Assembly: GCF_016765655.2 (NCBI RefSeq)
Contig: NZ_CP086106.1
Location: forward strand, 3,158,501-3,222,500
Reading direction: 5' to 3'
DNA length: 64,000 nt
Origin: Skermanella mucosa
GTDB lineage: Bacteria; Pseudomonadota; Alphaproteobacteria; Azospirillales; Azospirillaceae
In this document: one piece after another, positions 1 to 8,670 of the stretch
How the letters are laid out: each line of letters begins with the position of its first letter
Position numbering within the stretch: position 1 is the stretch's first letter
Translations under genes and position numbers: made by a program
Notes under the pieces: generated by a model
The model's database searches: none
Seen by the model: only the letters and a program-made list of their open reading frames with translations
What the model was told of the DNA's origin: nothing

Positions 1-443
1 CCGGCCCGGGCGCCGAGCCCGACCAGCTCCAGCAGCTCCATGGCCCGCTTCCGCGCCACGGATTTCGCGATGCCCGAGATCATCTGGGGCAGCACGATGT
101 TCTCCAGGGCGCTGAACTCCGGCAGCAGATGGTGGAACTGGTAGACGAACCCGATGGACTGGCGGCGCAGTGCCGTCCGGTCGGCGTCGGACAGCGTATT
201 GGCCAGCTTGCCCGCGATGCGGATTTCGCCGCCGTCGGCCTGCTCCAGCAACCCGGCGATATGGAGCAGCGTCGACTTGCCGGCTCCCGACGGTCCGACC
301 AGGGCCACCAATTCGCCACCAGCTACCTGGAGGGACGCGCCGCGCAGCACGTTGAGCGGCTGCCCCGCCTGCTTGAAGGTCCGGACGACCCTGTCGATCC
401 GGATCATGGGCTCGGCGGCCGGTTGGCTCCTCGTCTCACTCAT
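1..443 (-). CDS. lolD: Lipoprotein-releasing ABC transporter ATPase LolD (partial, 3' end outside window)
   Basis: This is the ATPase of the LolCDE-type inner-membrane machine, which extracts outer-membrane lipoproteins and hands them to LolA. The frame is open from an ATG at 443 to the window edge, giving 147 codons. The Walker A motif GPSGAGKST lies at residues 50-58 and the Q-loop region FVYQFHHLLPEF at about 96-107. The ABC signature and Walker B lie beyond the window. The start overlaps the end of lolC by 8 bases in an ATGAGTGA arrangement, so the two are translationally coupled. Gene order and the LolD-like spacing after Walker A support the call over other MacB/FtsE-type ATPases. Confidence 0.9.
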   Translation of the reverse strand, partial: MSETRSQPAAEPMIRIDRVVRTFKQAGQPLNVLRGASLQVAGGELVALVGPSGAGKSTLLHIAGLLEQADGGEIRIAGKLANTLSDADRTALRRQSIGFVYQFHHLLPEFSALENIVLPQMISGIAKSVARKRAMELLELVGLGARA

Positions 444-1680
444 AGCGGAGCGCCTCGACCGGATCGAGCTTGGCCGCCCGCCACGCCGGGTAGATGGTGG
501 CGCCGAACGACAGCCCGAGCGCCATCAGGACGACCCGGGTCACCTCGGACCAATCGATCTCCGCTGGCAGTTGGGTCAGGAAATAGATCTCCGCGGAGAA
601 CAGCTCGGTTCCCAGGAGATTCTGGATGACCTGCCGGATCGCTTCGATGTTGTCGGCGAAGGCGACGCCCAGGACGAGGCCGAACACCGTTCCGATCACG
701 CCGATGCTGGCGCCGGCCAGGAAGAAGATGCGCAGGATCATGCCCCGGGTGGCACCCATCGTACGAAGGATCGCGATGTCCCTGCCCTTGTCCTTCACCA
801 GCATGATCATGCTGGAGATGATGTTGAACGCGGCGACCAGGATGATCAGCGTCAGGATCAGGAACATGACATTGCGTTCGACCTGAAGGGCGTTGAAGAA
901 GCTGGCGTTGGACTGCTGCCAGTCGACCAGCCGCGCCCGGCCGCCCAGCACCTCCTGTACCGGGCCGCGATACTCCCAGATCAGCCGGGGCTGTTCGACC
1001 ATCAGCTCCAGCGTCGTCACCGCGTCGGGCACCCGGAAGAAGATCTGGGCGGCCGGCAGCGGCATGAAAATGAAGTTGTTGTCGTACTCGAACATGCCGA
1101 CGTCGAAGATCGCGCCGATCGTGTAGGCCCGCATGCGCGGCACCGTCCCGAAGGCGCTGGTATTGCCCTGCGGGCTGATCAGCGTCAGCTGGTCGCCGAC
1201 GGCCAGCCCGAGCCGCTGCGCCATCCGGATGCCGATCGCCACGTTCTCGTTCTCGAAACGGTCCAGCGATCCCCGCACGATGTGGTTGGAGACCGTCGGC
1301 CGGACCCGGAAATCCTCGGGCGCTATGCCGCGGACGATGGCGCCGGACGATACTCCCCGCACGGTCACCAGCGCCTGCGCCTCGACCGTCGGCGTCACGG
1401 AGGTGACGCCCGGCACCTGCCGAAGCCGGTCGGCAAGCGGCTGGTAGTCGGGCAGCGGACCCTGGATCGCATAGACGTTCATGTGGCCGTTGAGGCCGAG
1501 CACCCGGCCCAGCAGTTCCGACCGGAAGCCGTTCATCACCGCCATCACGATGATCAGCGTCGCGACGCCGAGCCCGATACCCAGCAGCGAGAAACCGGCG
1601 ATCACCGAGATGAAGCCTTCCTGCCGCCGCGCGCGGAGGTACCGCATCGCGACCATGCGTTCGAAAGCGCCGAAGATCAT
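436..1680 (-). CDS. lolC: Lipoprotein-releasing ABC transporter permease LolC/LolE family
   Basis: This is the membrane subunit partner of LolD, 414 residues long, the usual length of the LolC/E family. The first membrane segment is at about residues 24-50 and a large periplasmic domain spans about 51-270. Three further membrane segments sit near 272-296, 318-345 and 380-400, matching the FtsX-like layout. The N-terminal stretch FERMVAMRYLRARRQEGF is typical of LolC/E. Only one such permease is seen here. Many alphaproteobacteria are known to have a single LolC/E type, so it may act as a homodimer, but a second copy elsewhere cannot be excluded. It lies 43 bases after proS on the same strand and overlaps lolD. 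Confidence 0.93.
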   Translation of the reverse strand: MIFGAFERMVAMRYLRARRQEGFISVIAGFSLLGIGLGVATLIIVMAVMNGFRSELLGRVLGLNGHMNVYAIQGPLPDYQPLADRLRQVPGVTSVTPTVEAQALVTVRGVSSGAIVRGIAPEDFRVRPTVSNHIVRGSLDRFENENVAIGIRMAQRLGLAVGDQLTLISPQGNTSAFGTVPRMRAYTIGAIFDVGMFEYDNNFIFMPLPAAQIFFRVPDAVTTLELMVEQPRLIWEYRGPVQEVLGGRARLVDWQQSNASFFNALQVERNVMFLILTLIILVAAFNIISSMIMLVKDKGRDIAILRTMGATRGMILRIFFLAGASIGVIGTVFGLVLGVAFADNIEAIRQVIQNLLGTELFSAEIYFLTQLPAEIDWSEVTRVVLMALGLSFGATIYPAWRAAKLDPVEALRYE

Positions 1681-1723
1681 GCCTGTAAGGCCTTTTTGGA
1701 CTGATGGGCGATGGGTGCCGATC

Positions 1724-3037
1724 TCAGGCGGTCAGCTTGGCGAGGGCGGCATCGCGCGACAGTTCCTCGCGCTCGCCGGTGGCGCGGCGCTTCAGCTCGA
1801 CCACGCCGTTCTTCAGCCCCCGGGGACCGACGGTCAGCTGCCACGGAATGCCGATCAGGTCCATGTCGGCGAACTTGCCGCCGGCCCGCTCGTTGCGGTC
1901 GTCGTAGATCACCTCGACGCCCGCTGCGTTCAAGTCGCGGTACAGTTCGTCGCAGACCCGGTCGCACTCGGCGTCGCCGGTCTTCAGGTTGATCAGGCCG
2001 ACCTTGAAGGGCGCCACGCTGTCCGGCCAGATGATACCGGCTTCGTCATGGCTCGCCTCGATTATGGCGCCGACCAGCCGCGACACGCCGATGCCGTACG
2101 ACCCCATTTCCAAGGTGACCTGCTCGCCGTTCGGCCCGGCGACCACGGCGCCCAGCGGAGCCGAGTACTTGGTACCGAAGTAGAAGATATGGCCGACCTC
2201 GATCCCCCGGGCGTTCACCAGCTCCTCCGGCGGCAGCGGCGAGGTGGCGGGGTCGTGCTTCTCGTCGGTGGCCGCATAGATGCTCGTGTATTTCTCGAAG
2301 AACGGCCCGAGGTCATCGTCGAATCCGGGCGCGCTGGATAGGACGTCCAGGTCCAGCCATTCCTTGTCGCAGAACACGCCGCTCTCGCCGGTTTCCGCCA
2401 GGATGATGAATTCGTGGCTAAGGTCGCCGCCGATGGGGCCGGTATCGGCCTGCATCGGGATCGCCTTCATGCCGAGCCGGGCGAAGGTCCGCAGATAGGC
2501 CAGGAACATCTTCTGGTACGAGCGGCGGGCGCCGGCCTGGTCCAGGTCGAAGGAATAGGCGTCCTTCATCAGGAACTCGCGCCCCCGCATCACGCCGAAT
2601 CGGGGCCGGATCTCGTCCCGGAATTTCCATTGGATATGGTAGAGGTTCCTCGGCAGGTCGCGGTAGCTCTTGACCGCCGACCGGAAGATGTCGGTGATCA
2701 TCTCCTCGTTGGTCGGGCCGAACAGCATCTCCCGCTCGTGCCGGTCACGGATGCGAAGCATCTCCTTGCCGTAATCGTCGTACCGGCCGCTTTCCTTCCA
2801 AAGCTCGGCCGGCTGGATCGTCGGCATCAGCAGTTCCTGCGCGCCCGCGGCATCCTGCTCCTCGCGCACGATCTGCTCGATCTTCTTCAGCACGCGGAAC
2901 CCCAGCGGCAGCCAGGCATAGATGCCGGCGCTGGTCTGCCGGATCATGCCGGCGCGCAGCATCAGCCGGTGCGAGACGATCTGCGCCTCGGTGGGGTTTT
3001 CCTTCAGGGTGGGCAGGAAATAGGCGGACAACCGCAT
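1724..3037 (-). CDS. proS: Prolyl-tRNA synthetase, short alphaproteobacterial type
   Basis: This enzyme charges tRNA-Pro with proline. It has 437 residues from the ATG at 3037. An in-frame ATG 36 bases upstream (3073) is possible, but the protein then carries a 12-residue tail unlike the family, which begins close to [15 protein letters not shown]. Class II motif 1 is near residues 38-80, motif 2 ([20 protein letters not shown]) near 140-160 and motif 3 ([11 protein letters not shown]) near 314-327, followed by the C-terminal anticodon-binding domain. The space between motifs 2 and 3 is short, so the large editing insertion of E. coli-type ProRS is absent, as in Rhodopseudomonas-type enzymes. 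It is followed by lolC and lolD. Confidence 0.95.
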   Translation of the reverse strand: MRLSAYFLPTLKENPTEAQIVSHRLMLRAGMIRQTSAGIYAWLPLGFRVLKKIEQIVREEQDAAGAQELLMPTIQPAELWKESGRYDDYGKEMLRIRDRHEREMLFGPTNEEMITDIFRSAVKSYRDLPRNLYHIQWKFRDEIRPRFGVMRGREFLMKDAYSFDLDQAGARRSYQKMFLAYLRTFARLGMKAIPMQADTGPIGGDLSHEFIILAETGESGVFCDKEWLDLDVLSSAPGFDDDLGPFFEKYTSIYAATDEKHDPATSPLPPEELVNARGIEVGHIFYFGTKYSAPLGAVVAGPNGEQVTLEMGSYGIGVSRLVGAIIEASHDEAGIIWPDSVAPFKVGLINLKTGDAECDRVCDELYRDLNAAGVEVIYDDRNERAGGKFADMDLIGIPWQLTVGPRGLKNGVVELKRRATGEREELSRDAALAKLTA

Positions 3038-3173
3038 TCGAATTCTCACGGGGCTCGGGGACGACCGGCCCATGGCCAGTCCGATCGGAGCGGACTGTAG
3101 GGAATAGCGCCGGACAAGTCCATGGCGGCAAGTCCATGCCGGGGGCGCGTCGCACGCCCCCGGCAGGCGCCGC

Positions 3174-4265
3174 TTACTTGGGCAGGGTCCCCTGGACGCC
3201 TTCCACGTAATAGGCCATCGACAAGATCTCCTGGTCGGTGGCGGTCTTGCCCTCGGCGATCACGACCTTGCCGGACTGGTCCTTGATCGGGCCGGTGAAG
3301 GGATGCAGGGCGCCCGACTTGATGTCCTCGATCGCCTTGTTGCCCAGGGCCTTCACGTCCGCCGGGACGGCGTCGTTGAACGGCGGCAGGAAGACCGTCC
3401 CGGTCGCCAGGCCACCCCAGTAATCCTCCGACTTCCAGGTGCCGTCCAGCACGGCCTGGACCCGCTGCTGGTAGTAGGGGTTCCAATCGTCGACGATCGA
3501 GGTCAGGTGCGCCTTGGGGCCGAACCGGCTCATGTCCGACGACTGGCCGAAGGCATGGATGCCGCGGGCCTCGGCTTCCTGGATCGGCGCCGGGCTGTCG
3601 GTGTGCTGGGCCAGGATGTCGGCGCCCTGGTCGATCAGCGCCTTGGCGGCGGCCGCCTCCTTGCCCGGGTCGTACCAGCTGTTGACCCAGACCACCCGCA
3701 CCTGCGCCTGCGGATTGACGCTGCGCAGCGCCAGGGTGAAGGCGTTGATGCCGCTGACCACCTCGGGGATCGGGAAGGACCCGATATAGCCGATGATGTT
3801 CGACTTGGTCATCTTGCCGGCGAGCAGGCCGCAGACGGTGCGACCCTCGTAAAATCGGCCGGAATAGGTCGCCACGTTGGCGGCGCGCTTGTACCCCGTC
3901 GCGTGCTCGAACTTCACCTTGGGAAAGCGCTGCGCAACCTTCAGCGTCGGGTTCATGAAGCCGAACGATGTCGTGAAGATCAGCCCGGCGCCGCCGGCCG
4001 CCAGTTGGTTGATCACGCGCTCGGTGTCGGGGCCCTCGGCCACGTTCTCCACATAGGTGGTCTCGATGCGGTCGCCGAAATGCTCGGCGATGTGGCGGCG
4101 GCCCAGGTCGTGCTGATAGCTGTAACCGTGATCCGAAATCGGGCCGACATAGACGAAGCCGACCTTCAGCTTGTCGGCGGCGAACGCGCGGCCGACCGTC
4201 GGACCGACACTGATGGCTGCGGCGGTCCCGGCCACCGAAAGACCGAACTGGCGTCTGTTGAGCAT
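3174..4265 (-). CDS. BMP/PnrA-family ABC transporter substrate-binding protein
   Basis: This is a periplasmic binding protein of the basic-membrane-protein (Med/PnrA) family. Characterised members bind purine nucleosides or related compounds for ABC import. It has 363 residues from the ATG at 4265, chosen because GGAGG lies 10 bases upstream and an export signal follows. The first 29 residues form a signal with the Tat-like element NRRQF, ending in GRAFA. Family features include [19 protein letters not shown] at the mature N-terminus and [18 protein letters not shown] in mid-protein. No permease or ATPase gene adjoins it, so either its partners are elsewhere or it has another role. The reading frame stays open upstream to 4673, but nothing there looks coding. 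Confidence 0.88.
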   Translation of the reverse strand: MLNRRQFGLSVAGTAAAISVGPTVGRAFAADKLKVGFVYVGPISDHGYSYQHDLGRRHIAEHFGDRIETTYVENVAEGPDTERVINQLAAGGAGLIFTTSFGFMNPTLKVAQRFPKVKFEHATGYKRAANVATYSGRFYEGRTVCGLLAGKMTKSNIIGYIGSFPIPEVVSGINAFTLALRSVNPQAQVRVVWVNSWYDPGKEAAAAKALIDQGADILAQHTDSPAPIQEAEARGIHAFGQSSDMSRFGPKAHLTSIVDDWNPYYQQRVQAVLDGTWKSEDYWGGLATGTVFLPPFNDAVPADVKALGNKAIEDIKSGALHPFTGPIKDQSGKVVIAEGKTATDQEILSMAYYVEGVQGTLPK

Positions 4266-4648
4266 GTTTCTTGTTCCCTCCGAGAGAGTTGGTTCAAGTG
4301 ACGGGACAGGTGGGAAGCCGGCCGCAGGCACCCCGGCGCAGAATGAAGACCCGCAGGCTGGCTTGGAAGCCGGGATTTTGCTGAAAGACCTTACGAATTT
4401 CCAGGCAGGTGTACCGTTGCCCATGACGCGAGACGCCCTGCCCTTATAAGCCGCGTGTGACCGAGTGCCTTTGTACCAATTCGGCGGTATCGGCAACAAC
4501 CATTTTGCCCGACGCACCCAGCACGCTCGGCGGAACTCGTTTGTTCGGTCCGGCCGAACCGTGATCTGATCGGTACCAGAGCAAAGAGTCATCATTTGGG
4601 CAGAAAATGAGTGACGAGGACGCAAGCATGGCGTAAGGTTTCGTCCAC

Positions 4649-4685
4649 AAAAAGAAAAGGGCCGCGCTGTCACCGCAGCGCGGCC
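4649..4685 (-). terminator. Rho-independent terminator, minus strand
   Basis: A perfect 10-base-pair stem (GGCCGCGCTG at 4660-4669 with CAGCGCGGCC at 4676-4685, 6-base loop) is followed on the minus strand by the T-rich run CTTTTCTTTTT. It is placed to end transcripts from tag and the genes before it, 193 bases after the tag stop codon. Confidence 0.85.
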
Positions 4686-4770
4686 TGAAGTTAGGGAGGA
4701 ATCGCCACCAGGCGTCGGTAAGAGGGATAAACCCTCTCAGCGATAAAAATTATTGTATGAGGCACTTAGC

Positions 4771-4806
4771 AAGGCAAGCCACAAAATGGAGCTTGCCTTT
4801 TCTTTT
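4771..4806 (+). terminator. Rho-independent terminator, plus strand, with no matching gene
   Basis: The stem AAGGCAAGC (4771-4779) pairs with GCTTGCCTT (4791-4799) across an 11-base loop, and the plus strand then reads TTCTTTT. On the minus strand the hairpin has no T tract. Both flanking genes run on the minus strand, so this signal would end an unannotated plus-strand RNA. Confidence 0.7.
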
Positions 4807-4877
4807 GCTCATTTTCTTGCTCTTTTGCTTATGGATCGAGCAAATGAGCGAGTTTCATCCAGTGATCTGCCTATTTT

Positions 4878-5447
4878 TTAGACTCGGTATCCGCTGAACC
4901 CCGCCCTCTCCGCCCGAATCCACGGCGGATCGAGCGATTCGACGTGCCGATGCACTGGGCAGCCTGGATGATGGGCACCGGGCAGGTACCCGAGACTCAT
5001 CAGGAACTCGTTCACGATCTCCCCGCCGGTGAAGCGGAACTGGCTCTTGAACAGCTTCACCCAGCCGGCCTTGTCCAGGGGGTGGTGGCGATCCAGCCAA
5101 CCGGCGAAACCGCCATGGCTGTCGCGCAAAGCCCGCACCCGGCGCGCATTCTCGATCACGGCATCGATCTTCAGCCGGTTGCGGATGATGCCGGCGTCCC
5201 CCAGCAGGCGCGCCCGGTCTTCCTCGCCGTAGGCGGCGATGCGGTCTACGTCGTAGCTCTCGAACGCGGCGGCGAAGGCTTCGCGCTTCTTCAGGATGGT
5301 CAGCCAGGACAGCCCGGCCTGGTTGATCTCCAGGACGAGCCGTTCGAACAGGACCCGCTCGTCGTCGGAGGGGAACCCGTACTCGGTGTCATGGTAGGGC
5401 CCGTGCCACGGATGCCCGGGTGCCGCTTCGCAATAGGACAAACCCAT
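4878..5447 (-). CDS. tag: DNA-3-methyladenine glycosylase I
   Basis: This base-excision repair enzyme removes 3-methyladenine from alkylated DNA. It has 189 residues, the normal length for Tag. Family hallmarks are an N-terminal cysteine at residue 6 and YHDTEYGFP near 18-26 (zinc-site region and substrate pocket). The core is QAGLSWLTILKKREAF, and a C-terminal HHPGCPVH segment supplies the other zinc-ligand His and Cys. It begins 24 bases after the DUF1467 gene on the same strand, so the two are probably co-transcribed. A terminator lies downstream at 4649-4685. Its position between the DUF1467 gene and proS looks like an addition to an otherwise conserved gene order. Confidence 0.93.
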   Translation of the reverse strand: MGLSYCEAAPGHPWHGPYHDTEYGFPSDDERVLFERLVLEINQAGLSWLTILKKREAFAAAFESYDVDRIAAYGEEDRARLLGDAGIIRNRLKIDAVIENARRVRALRDSHGGFAGWLDRHHPLDKAGWVKLFKSQFRFTGGEIVNEFLMSLGYLPGAHHPGCPVHRHVESLDPPWIRAERAGFSGYRV

Positions 5448-5471
5448 GGTGCGACGGAACTCCCGCTGGGG

Positions 5472-5705
5472 TCACGTCCGGAAGGAGATCAGCCCGGACG
5501 TGACGATGAGATAGATGATCAGCCAGACGACCGCCGCGACCACGGTGGTGACCAGGAACTTCAAGCCGATGCGCGGCTTGGCCGGCGCTCCGGCCGCCAT
5601 GCCGGGCTCCGGTTCCTCCGGCGCGTGGGAGCCCCAGGGAAGCACCGCGAAGAGGACTGTCCACCAGACGACGAAATAGACGGCGATGCCGGTTACCCAC
5701 CCCAT
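5472..5705 (-). CDS. DUF1467 family small membrane protein
   Basis: A 77-residue protein of unknown function. It has two predicted membrane segments, at about residues 3-23 and 50-70, joined by a loop rich in Pro, Glu and Ala. The WWTVLFAVLPWG motif at the end of the first helix is characteristic of the DUF1467 family. In alphaproteobacteria this gene commonly follows mce and precedes proS and the lol genes, as here. The mce stop codon is 3 bases before its start, so it is probably translated from the same transcript as mce. No enzymatic residues are apparent. Confidence 0.85.
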   Translation of the reverse strand: MGWVTGIAVYFVVWWTVLFAVLPWGSHAPEEPEPGMAAGAPAKPRIGLKFLVTTVVAAVVWLIIYLIVTSGLISFRT

Positions 5706-5708
5706 AGA

Positions 5709-6113
5709 TCAGGCCTGCTCCAACTCGACCAACGTGCCCAGGAAGTCCTTGGGATGGAGGAACAGCACCGGCTTGTCGTGGGCGCCGATCTTCGGCTCGC
5801 CGTCGCCCAGGACGCGGGCGCCGTCGGCCTTGAGCTTGTCGCGGGCGGCCAGGATGTCAGGCACCTCGTAGCAGACATGGTGGATGCCGCCCGACGGATT
5901 TCCGGCCAGGAACTTGGCGATGGGGCTGGAGTCCCCCAGGGGGTACAGCAGTTCGATCTTGGTGTTGGGCAGTTCGACGAACACCACCGTCACCCCGTGG
6001 GCCGGCTGGTCCACCGCGGCGGAGACGGTGGCCCCCAGGGTATCGCGGTAGAGGGCCGTCGCCTTTTCCAGGTCGGGCACGACGATAGCCACGTGGTTGA
6101 GTTTGCCGATCAT
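5709..6113 (-). CDS. mce: Methylmalonyl-CoA epimerase
   Basis: This enzyme interconverts the S and R forms of methylmalonyl-CoA on the propionyl-CoA to succinyl-CoA route. It has 134 residues and belongs to the vicinal-oxygen-chelate (glyoxalase) superfamily. The two beta-alpha-beta modules begin at KLNHVAIVVPDLEKA and at GGIHHVCYEVPDI, and each contributes a metal-ligand His. A metal-ligand Glu lies near the C-terminus in GTLVELEQA. The propionyl-CoA carboxylase and mutase genes are not in this window. It sits 67 bases after rnj and 3 bases before the DUF1467 gene, all on the minus strand. Confidence 0.93.
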   Translation of the reverse strand: MIGKLNHVAIVVPDLEKATALYRDTLGATVSAAVDQPAHGVTVVFVELPNTKIELLYPLGDSSPIAKFLAGNPSGGIHHVCYEVPDILAARDKLKADGARVLGDGEPKIGAHDKPVLFLHPKDFLGTLVELEQA

Positions 6114-6180
6114 GGTTCCCCCTTGGTCTTTCTGACTTGGTCCGTTGAAGGCGGCGGCGTTCGGCGCGCCCGCCCCATCC

Positions 6181-7887
6181 CTATAGCCGAACCAGATGGA
6201 CTTCGGTGAGCGGCTTTTTGCCCTGGCTCGCGTTGAGGCTCCGGCGGACCGCGATGCGGGTCGCCTGGCGCACCGCCTCGTCGTCGAGCCGAGACTGGCG
6301 GGACAGTTCCTCCACGGCCTTCCGAACCGCGAACCCGACTTCGGTCAGGATCTCGCCGGCCTCGGGTCCCTCGAGCAGGCCCATGACGGCGACCTGGGGA
6401 TGGGTGACCAGTTCCCCCTCGGAATCCATGACCAGGGTGGCGACGGCGGCGCCGTTGTACATCATGCGGTGCCTTCCCCGCATGACCCCGGCGTCCAGCG
6501 GCACGATCCGCTTGCCGTCCAGCGCCAGCCGCCCGTGCTGGACCTGTCCCACCACCTCAGCGGGGCCGGGAGCAAGCCGGATGATGGAGCCGTTCTCCGG
6601 AATGATCGTGTCGGGCACCTGGCAGGCGCGTGCCAGCCGGGCGTGCTCCGTCTGGTGGCGGATCTCGCCGTGGATCGGGACCGCCAGTTTCGGGCGCACC
6701 CACTGGTACATGCGGACCAACTCGTCCTGGGCCGGATGTCCGGACACATGGACGAACTCGGTATCGGCGGTGATCACCTCCACCCCCTGGCCGATCAGCA
6801 TGTTCTGAACCCGGCCGATCGCCCGCTCGTTGCCGGGGATCTCGCGCGACGAGAAGATCACGGTGTCGCCGCGCTCCAGCACGATCTCGGGATGGTCGTC
6901 CGCGGCGATCCTGGACAGCGCGGAACGCGGCTCGCCCTGGCTTCCGGTACAGACCAGCACCGTCTTTTCCCGCGGCAGGAAGCCGGCATCGCGCTCGCTG
7001 AGAAACGGCCGGACATCCTTCAGGTAACCGTTGGCCCGCGCGGCCTCGTTGATACGCCACAGGGACCGCCCGACCAGGGCCACGTCCCGGTCGGCCGCGG
7101 CGGCGGCCGCCGCGATGCTTTCCAGCCTCGCCACGTTGGTCGCGAAGCAGCTGATGGCGATCCTGTTCTTGAGCCGGCCGAACAGCTTGACCAGACTGTC
7201 GCGAACGGCGGCTTCCGATCCGGAGGTCCCCGGAACCATGGCGTTGGTGCTGTCGCACACCATCGCCAGCACGCCTTCGCCGCCCAGGCGCATCAGGGCC
7301 GCCTCGTCCGTGGGTGTGCCGACGACGGGATCGGGGTCGAGCTTCCAGTCGCCGGTGTGCAGGACGGTGCCGAGGGGTGTGCGCAAGACCAGGGCGTTGG
7401 GCTCGGGCACGGAGTGGGTGACCGTGATCAGTTCCACCTCGAACGGCCCTGCCGAGAACCTTCCCGACAGGGGAACCTCTATGATCTCCACCTTGCCGGC
7501 CAGGTTGCGCTCCAGCAGCTTGGCCCGCAAGACCGACGCGGTGAAGGGCGTCGCGTAGACGGGACAGCGAAGCTCCGGCCATAGGTACTGGACCGCTCCC
7601 AGGTGATCCTCGTGGGCGTGGGTCAGGACGATGCCGACAAGGTCCTCCCGGCGGTCCCGGATGAAGGTCGGGTCGGGCATGATCACGTCGACGCCCGGCA
7701 TCGTCTCGTCGCCGAACGAGATCCCCAGATCCACCATCAGCCATTTCCCGGCGTGACCGTACAGATTGAGGTTCATGCCGATCTCGCCGGACCCGCCCAG
7801 TGGCAGGAAGTAGATCGCGTCTGAACCGGGCCGGTCGGGGTCGAAGGAACTGGAAGCGGCGGGTTGGGGATCAGGGGATGATGTCAT
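6181..7887 (-). CDS. rnj: Ribonuclease J
   Basis: This is a metallo-beta-lactamase-fold nuclease with 5'-to-3' exonuclease and endonuclease activity, used in RNA maturation and decay in bacteria including alphaproteobacteria. It has 568 residues. The metal-binding HxHxDH motif appears as H90-A-H92-E-D94-H95. The beta-CASP region contains the SSREIPGNE and VHVSGHPAQDE motifs, followed by a C-terminal domain. Its start codon overlaps the coaX stop (ATGA), which links it to the birA-coaX string downstream of the nuo genes. This order is common in Rhodospirillales and Rhizobiales. Confidence 0.95.
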   Translation of the reverse strand: MTSSPDPQPAASSSFDPDRPGSDAIYFLPLGGSGEIGMNLNLYGHAGKWLMVDLGISFGDETMPGVDVIMPDPTFIRDRREDLVGIVLTHAHEDHLGAVQYLWPELRCPVYATPFTASVLRAKLLERNLAGKVEIIEVPLSGRFSAGPFEVELITVTHSVPEPNALVLRTPLGTVLHTGDWKLDPDPVVGTPTDEAALMRLGGEGVLAMVCDSTNAMVPGTSGSEAAVRDSLVKLFGRLKNRIAISCFATNVARLESIAAAAAAADRDVALVGRSLWRINEAARANGYLKDVRPFLSERDAGFLPREKTVLVCTGSQGEPRSALSRIAADDHPEIVLERGDTVIFSSREIPGNERAIGRVQNMLIGQGVEVITADTEFVHVSGHPAQDELVRMYQWVRPKLAVPIHGEIRHQTEHARLARACQVPDTIIPENGSIIRLAPGPAEVVGQVQHGRLALDGKRIVPLDAGVMRGRHRMMYNGAAVATLVMDSEGELVTHPQVAVMGLLEGPEAGEILTEVGFAVRKAVEELSRQSRLDDEAVRQATRIAVRRSLNASQGKKPLTEVHLVRL

Positions 7888-8669
7888 GTAGCCATGTTGC
7901 GTTGGTGGACCAGCAGGAGACCGCGCAGGGTCAATTCGTTGTCGATGTGGTGGATCATCGAGGTAGCTTCGGCGAACTGCGCGCCAAGCCCTCCGGTGAC
8001 GATCACGGTCACCGGCGGATCGCCGGTCGGCGACAGCTCGGCCTGGATCCGGGTCAGCAACCCCTCGATCATGCTGAGATAACCCCAGAACATGCCGGAT
8101 TGCATCGCTCCGACGGTACCTTTGCCAATGACGGCGGCCGGCCGGACGATGTCCACCTTGGGAAGCTGCGCCGCGACCCGGTGCAGGGCGTCGAGCGCCA
8201 GGCTCGGCCCCGGAGCGATCACTCCGCCGCAGAAGCCGCCCTCAGCGTCAACGATGTCGAAGGTGGTCCCGGTCCCGATATCCACCACGACCAGGGGCGA
8301 CGGATATGTGGCGACCGCCGCGATGGCATTCAGCAACCGGTCGGCGCCGGCCTCGCGCGGGTTGTCGATCCTGATCTCGATGCCAAGCCGTACCCCCGGC
8401 TCCCCGATCCGCATTGGCTCGACGCCGAAATGGTCGCGGCACAGCCGCTGGAGATTGAAGGTCGCGGCGGGTACGACGCTGCCGAGGATGGCGGCGTCCA
8501 CGTCCTCGCGCTTCAACCCTTTCATGGCCATCAGGCTGGTCAGCCAGACGGCGTACTCGTCGGCGGTCCGCCGGCCGTCGGTGGCGATCCGCCACTGCCC
8601 CTGCTTGCGATCGCCGTCGAAGATGGCGAAAACCACGTTCGTGTTGCCGGCATCGATCGCAAGCAGCAT
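7884..8669 (-). CDS. coaX: Type III pantothenate kinase
   Basis: This enzyme phosphorylates pantothenate in the first step of CoA synthesis. It has 261 residues from the ATG at 8669, chosen because MLLAIDAGNTNVVFAIFDG is the family N-terminus with its phosphate-binding loop. The frame is open further upstream but only within birA. Other hallmarks are the aspartate-containing DNPREAGADR segment, VVDIGTGTTFD and FCGGVIAPG, placing it in the ASKHA fold CoaX group rather than CoaA. It starts 1 base after the birA stop and overlaps rnj by 4 bases. CoaX enzymes generally need a monovalent cation and resist CoA feedback. Confidence 0.95.
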   Translation of the reverse strand: MLLAIDAGNTNVVFAIFDGDRKQGQWRIATDGRRTADEYAVWLTSLMAMKGLKREDVDAAILGSVVPAATFNLQRLCRDHFGVEPMRIGEPGVRLGIEIRIDNPREAGADRLLNAIAAVATYPSPLVVVDIGTGTTFDIVDAEGGFCGGVIAPGPSLALDALHRVAAQLPKVDIVRPAAVIGKGTVGAMQSGMFWGYLSMIEGLLTRIQAELSPTGDPPVTVIVTGGLGAQFAEATSMIHHIDNELTLRGLLLVHQRNMAT

Positions 8670-8670
8670 G

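Larger units (their letters stand above)
4266..4877. other. 612-base intergenic region with two opposed terminator hairpins
   Basis: No convincing protein gene was found between the BMP-family gene and tag. The region holds an inverted repeat GTTCGG-N5-CCGAAC at 4543-4559, a minus-strand terminator at 4649-4685, a small hairpin AGAGGG-N5-CCCTCT at 4721-4737 and a plus-strand terminator at 4771-4806. The last of these implies a plus-strand transcript with no visible gene. The stretch from about 4740 to 4870 is AT-rich compared with its surroundings. Confidence 0.6.

Noticed and set aside
154-1704. Open frame of 516 codons on the plus strand
   Set aside because: Antisense to lolC and lolD, rich in Asp, Arg, His and Gln, with no recognisable domain.
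4266-4673. Extension of the BMP-family gene upstream
   Set aside because: The frame is open, but a clear ribosome site and signal peptide start at 4265, and the upstream residues show no family match.
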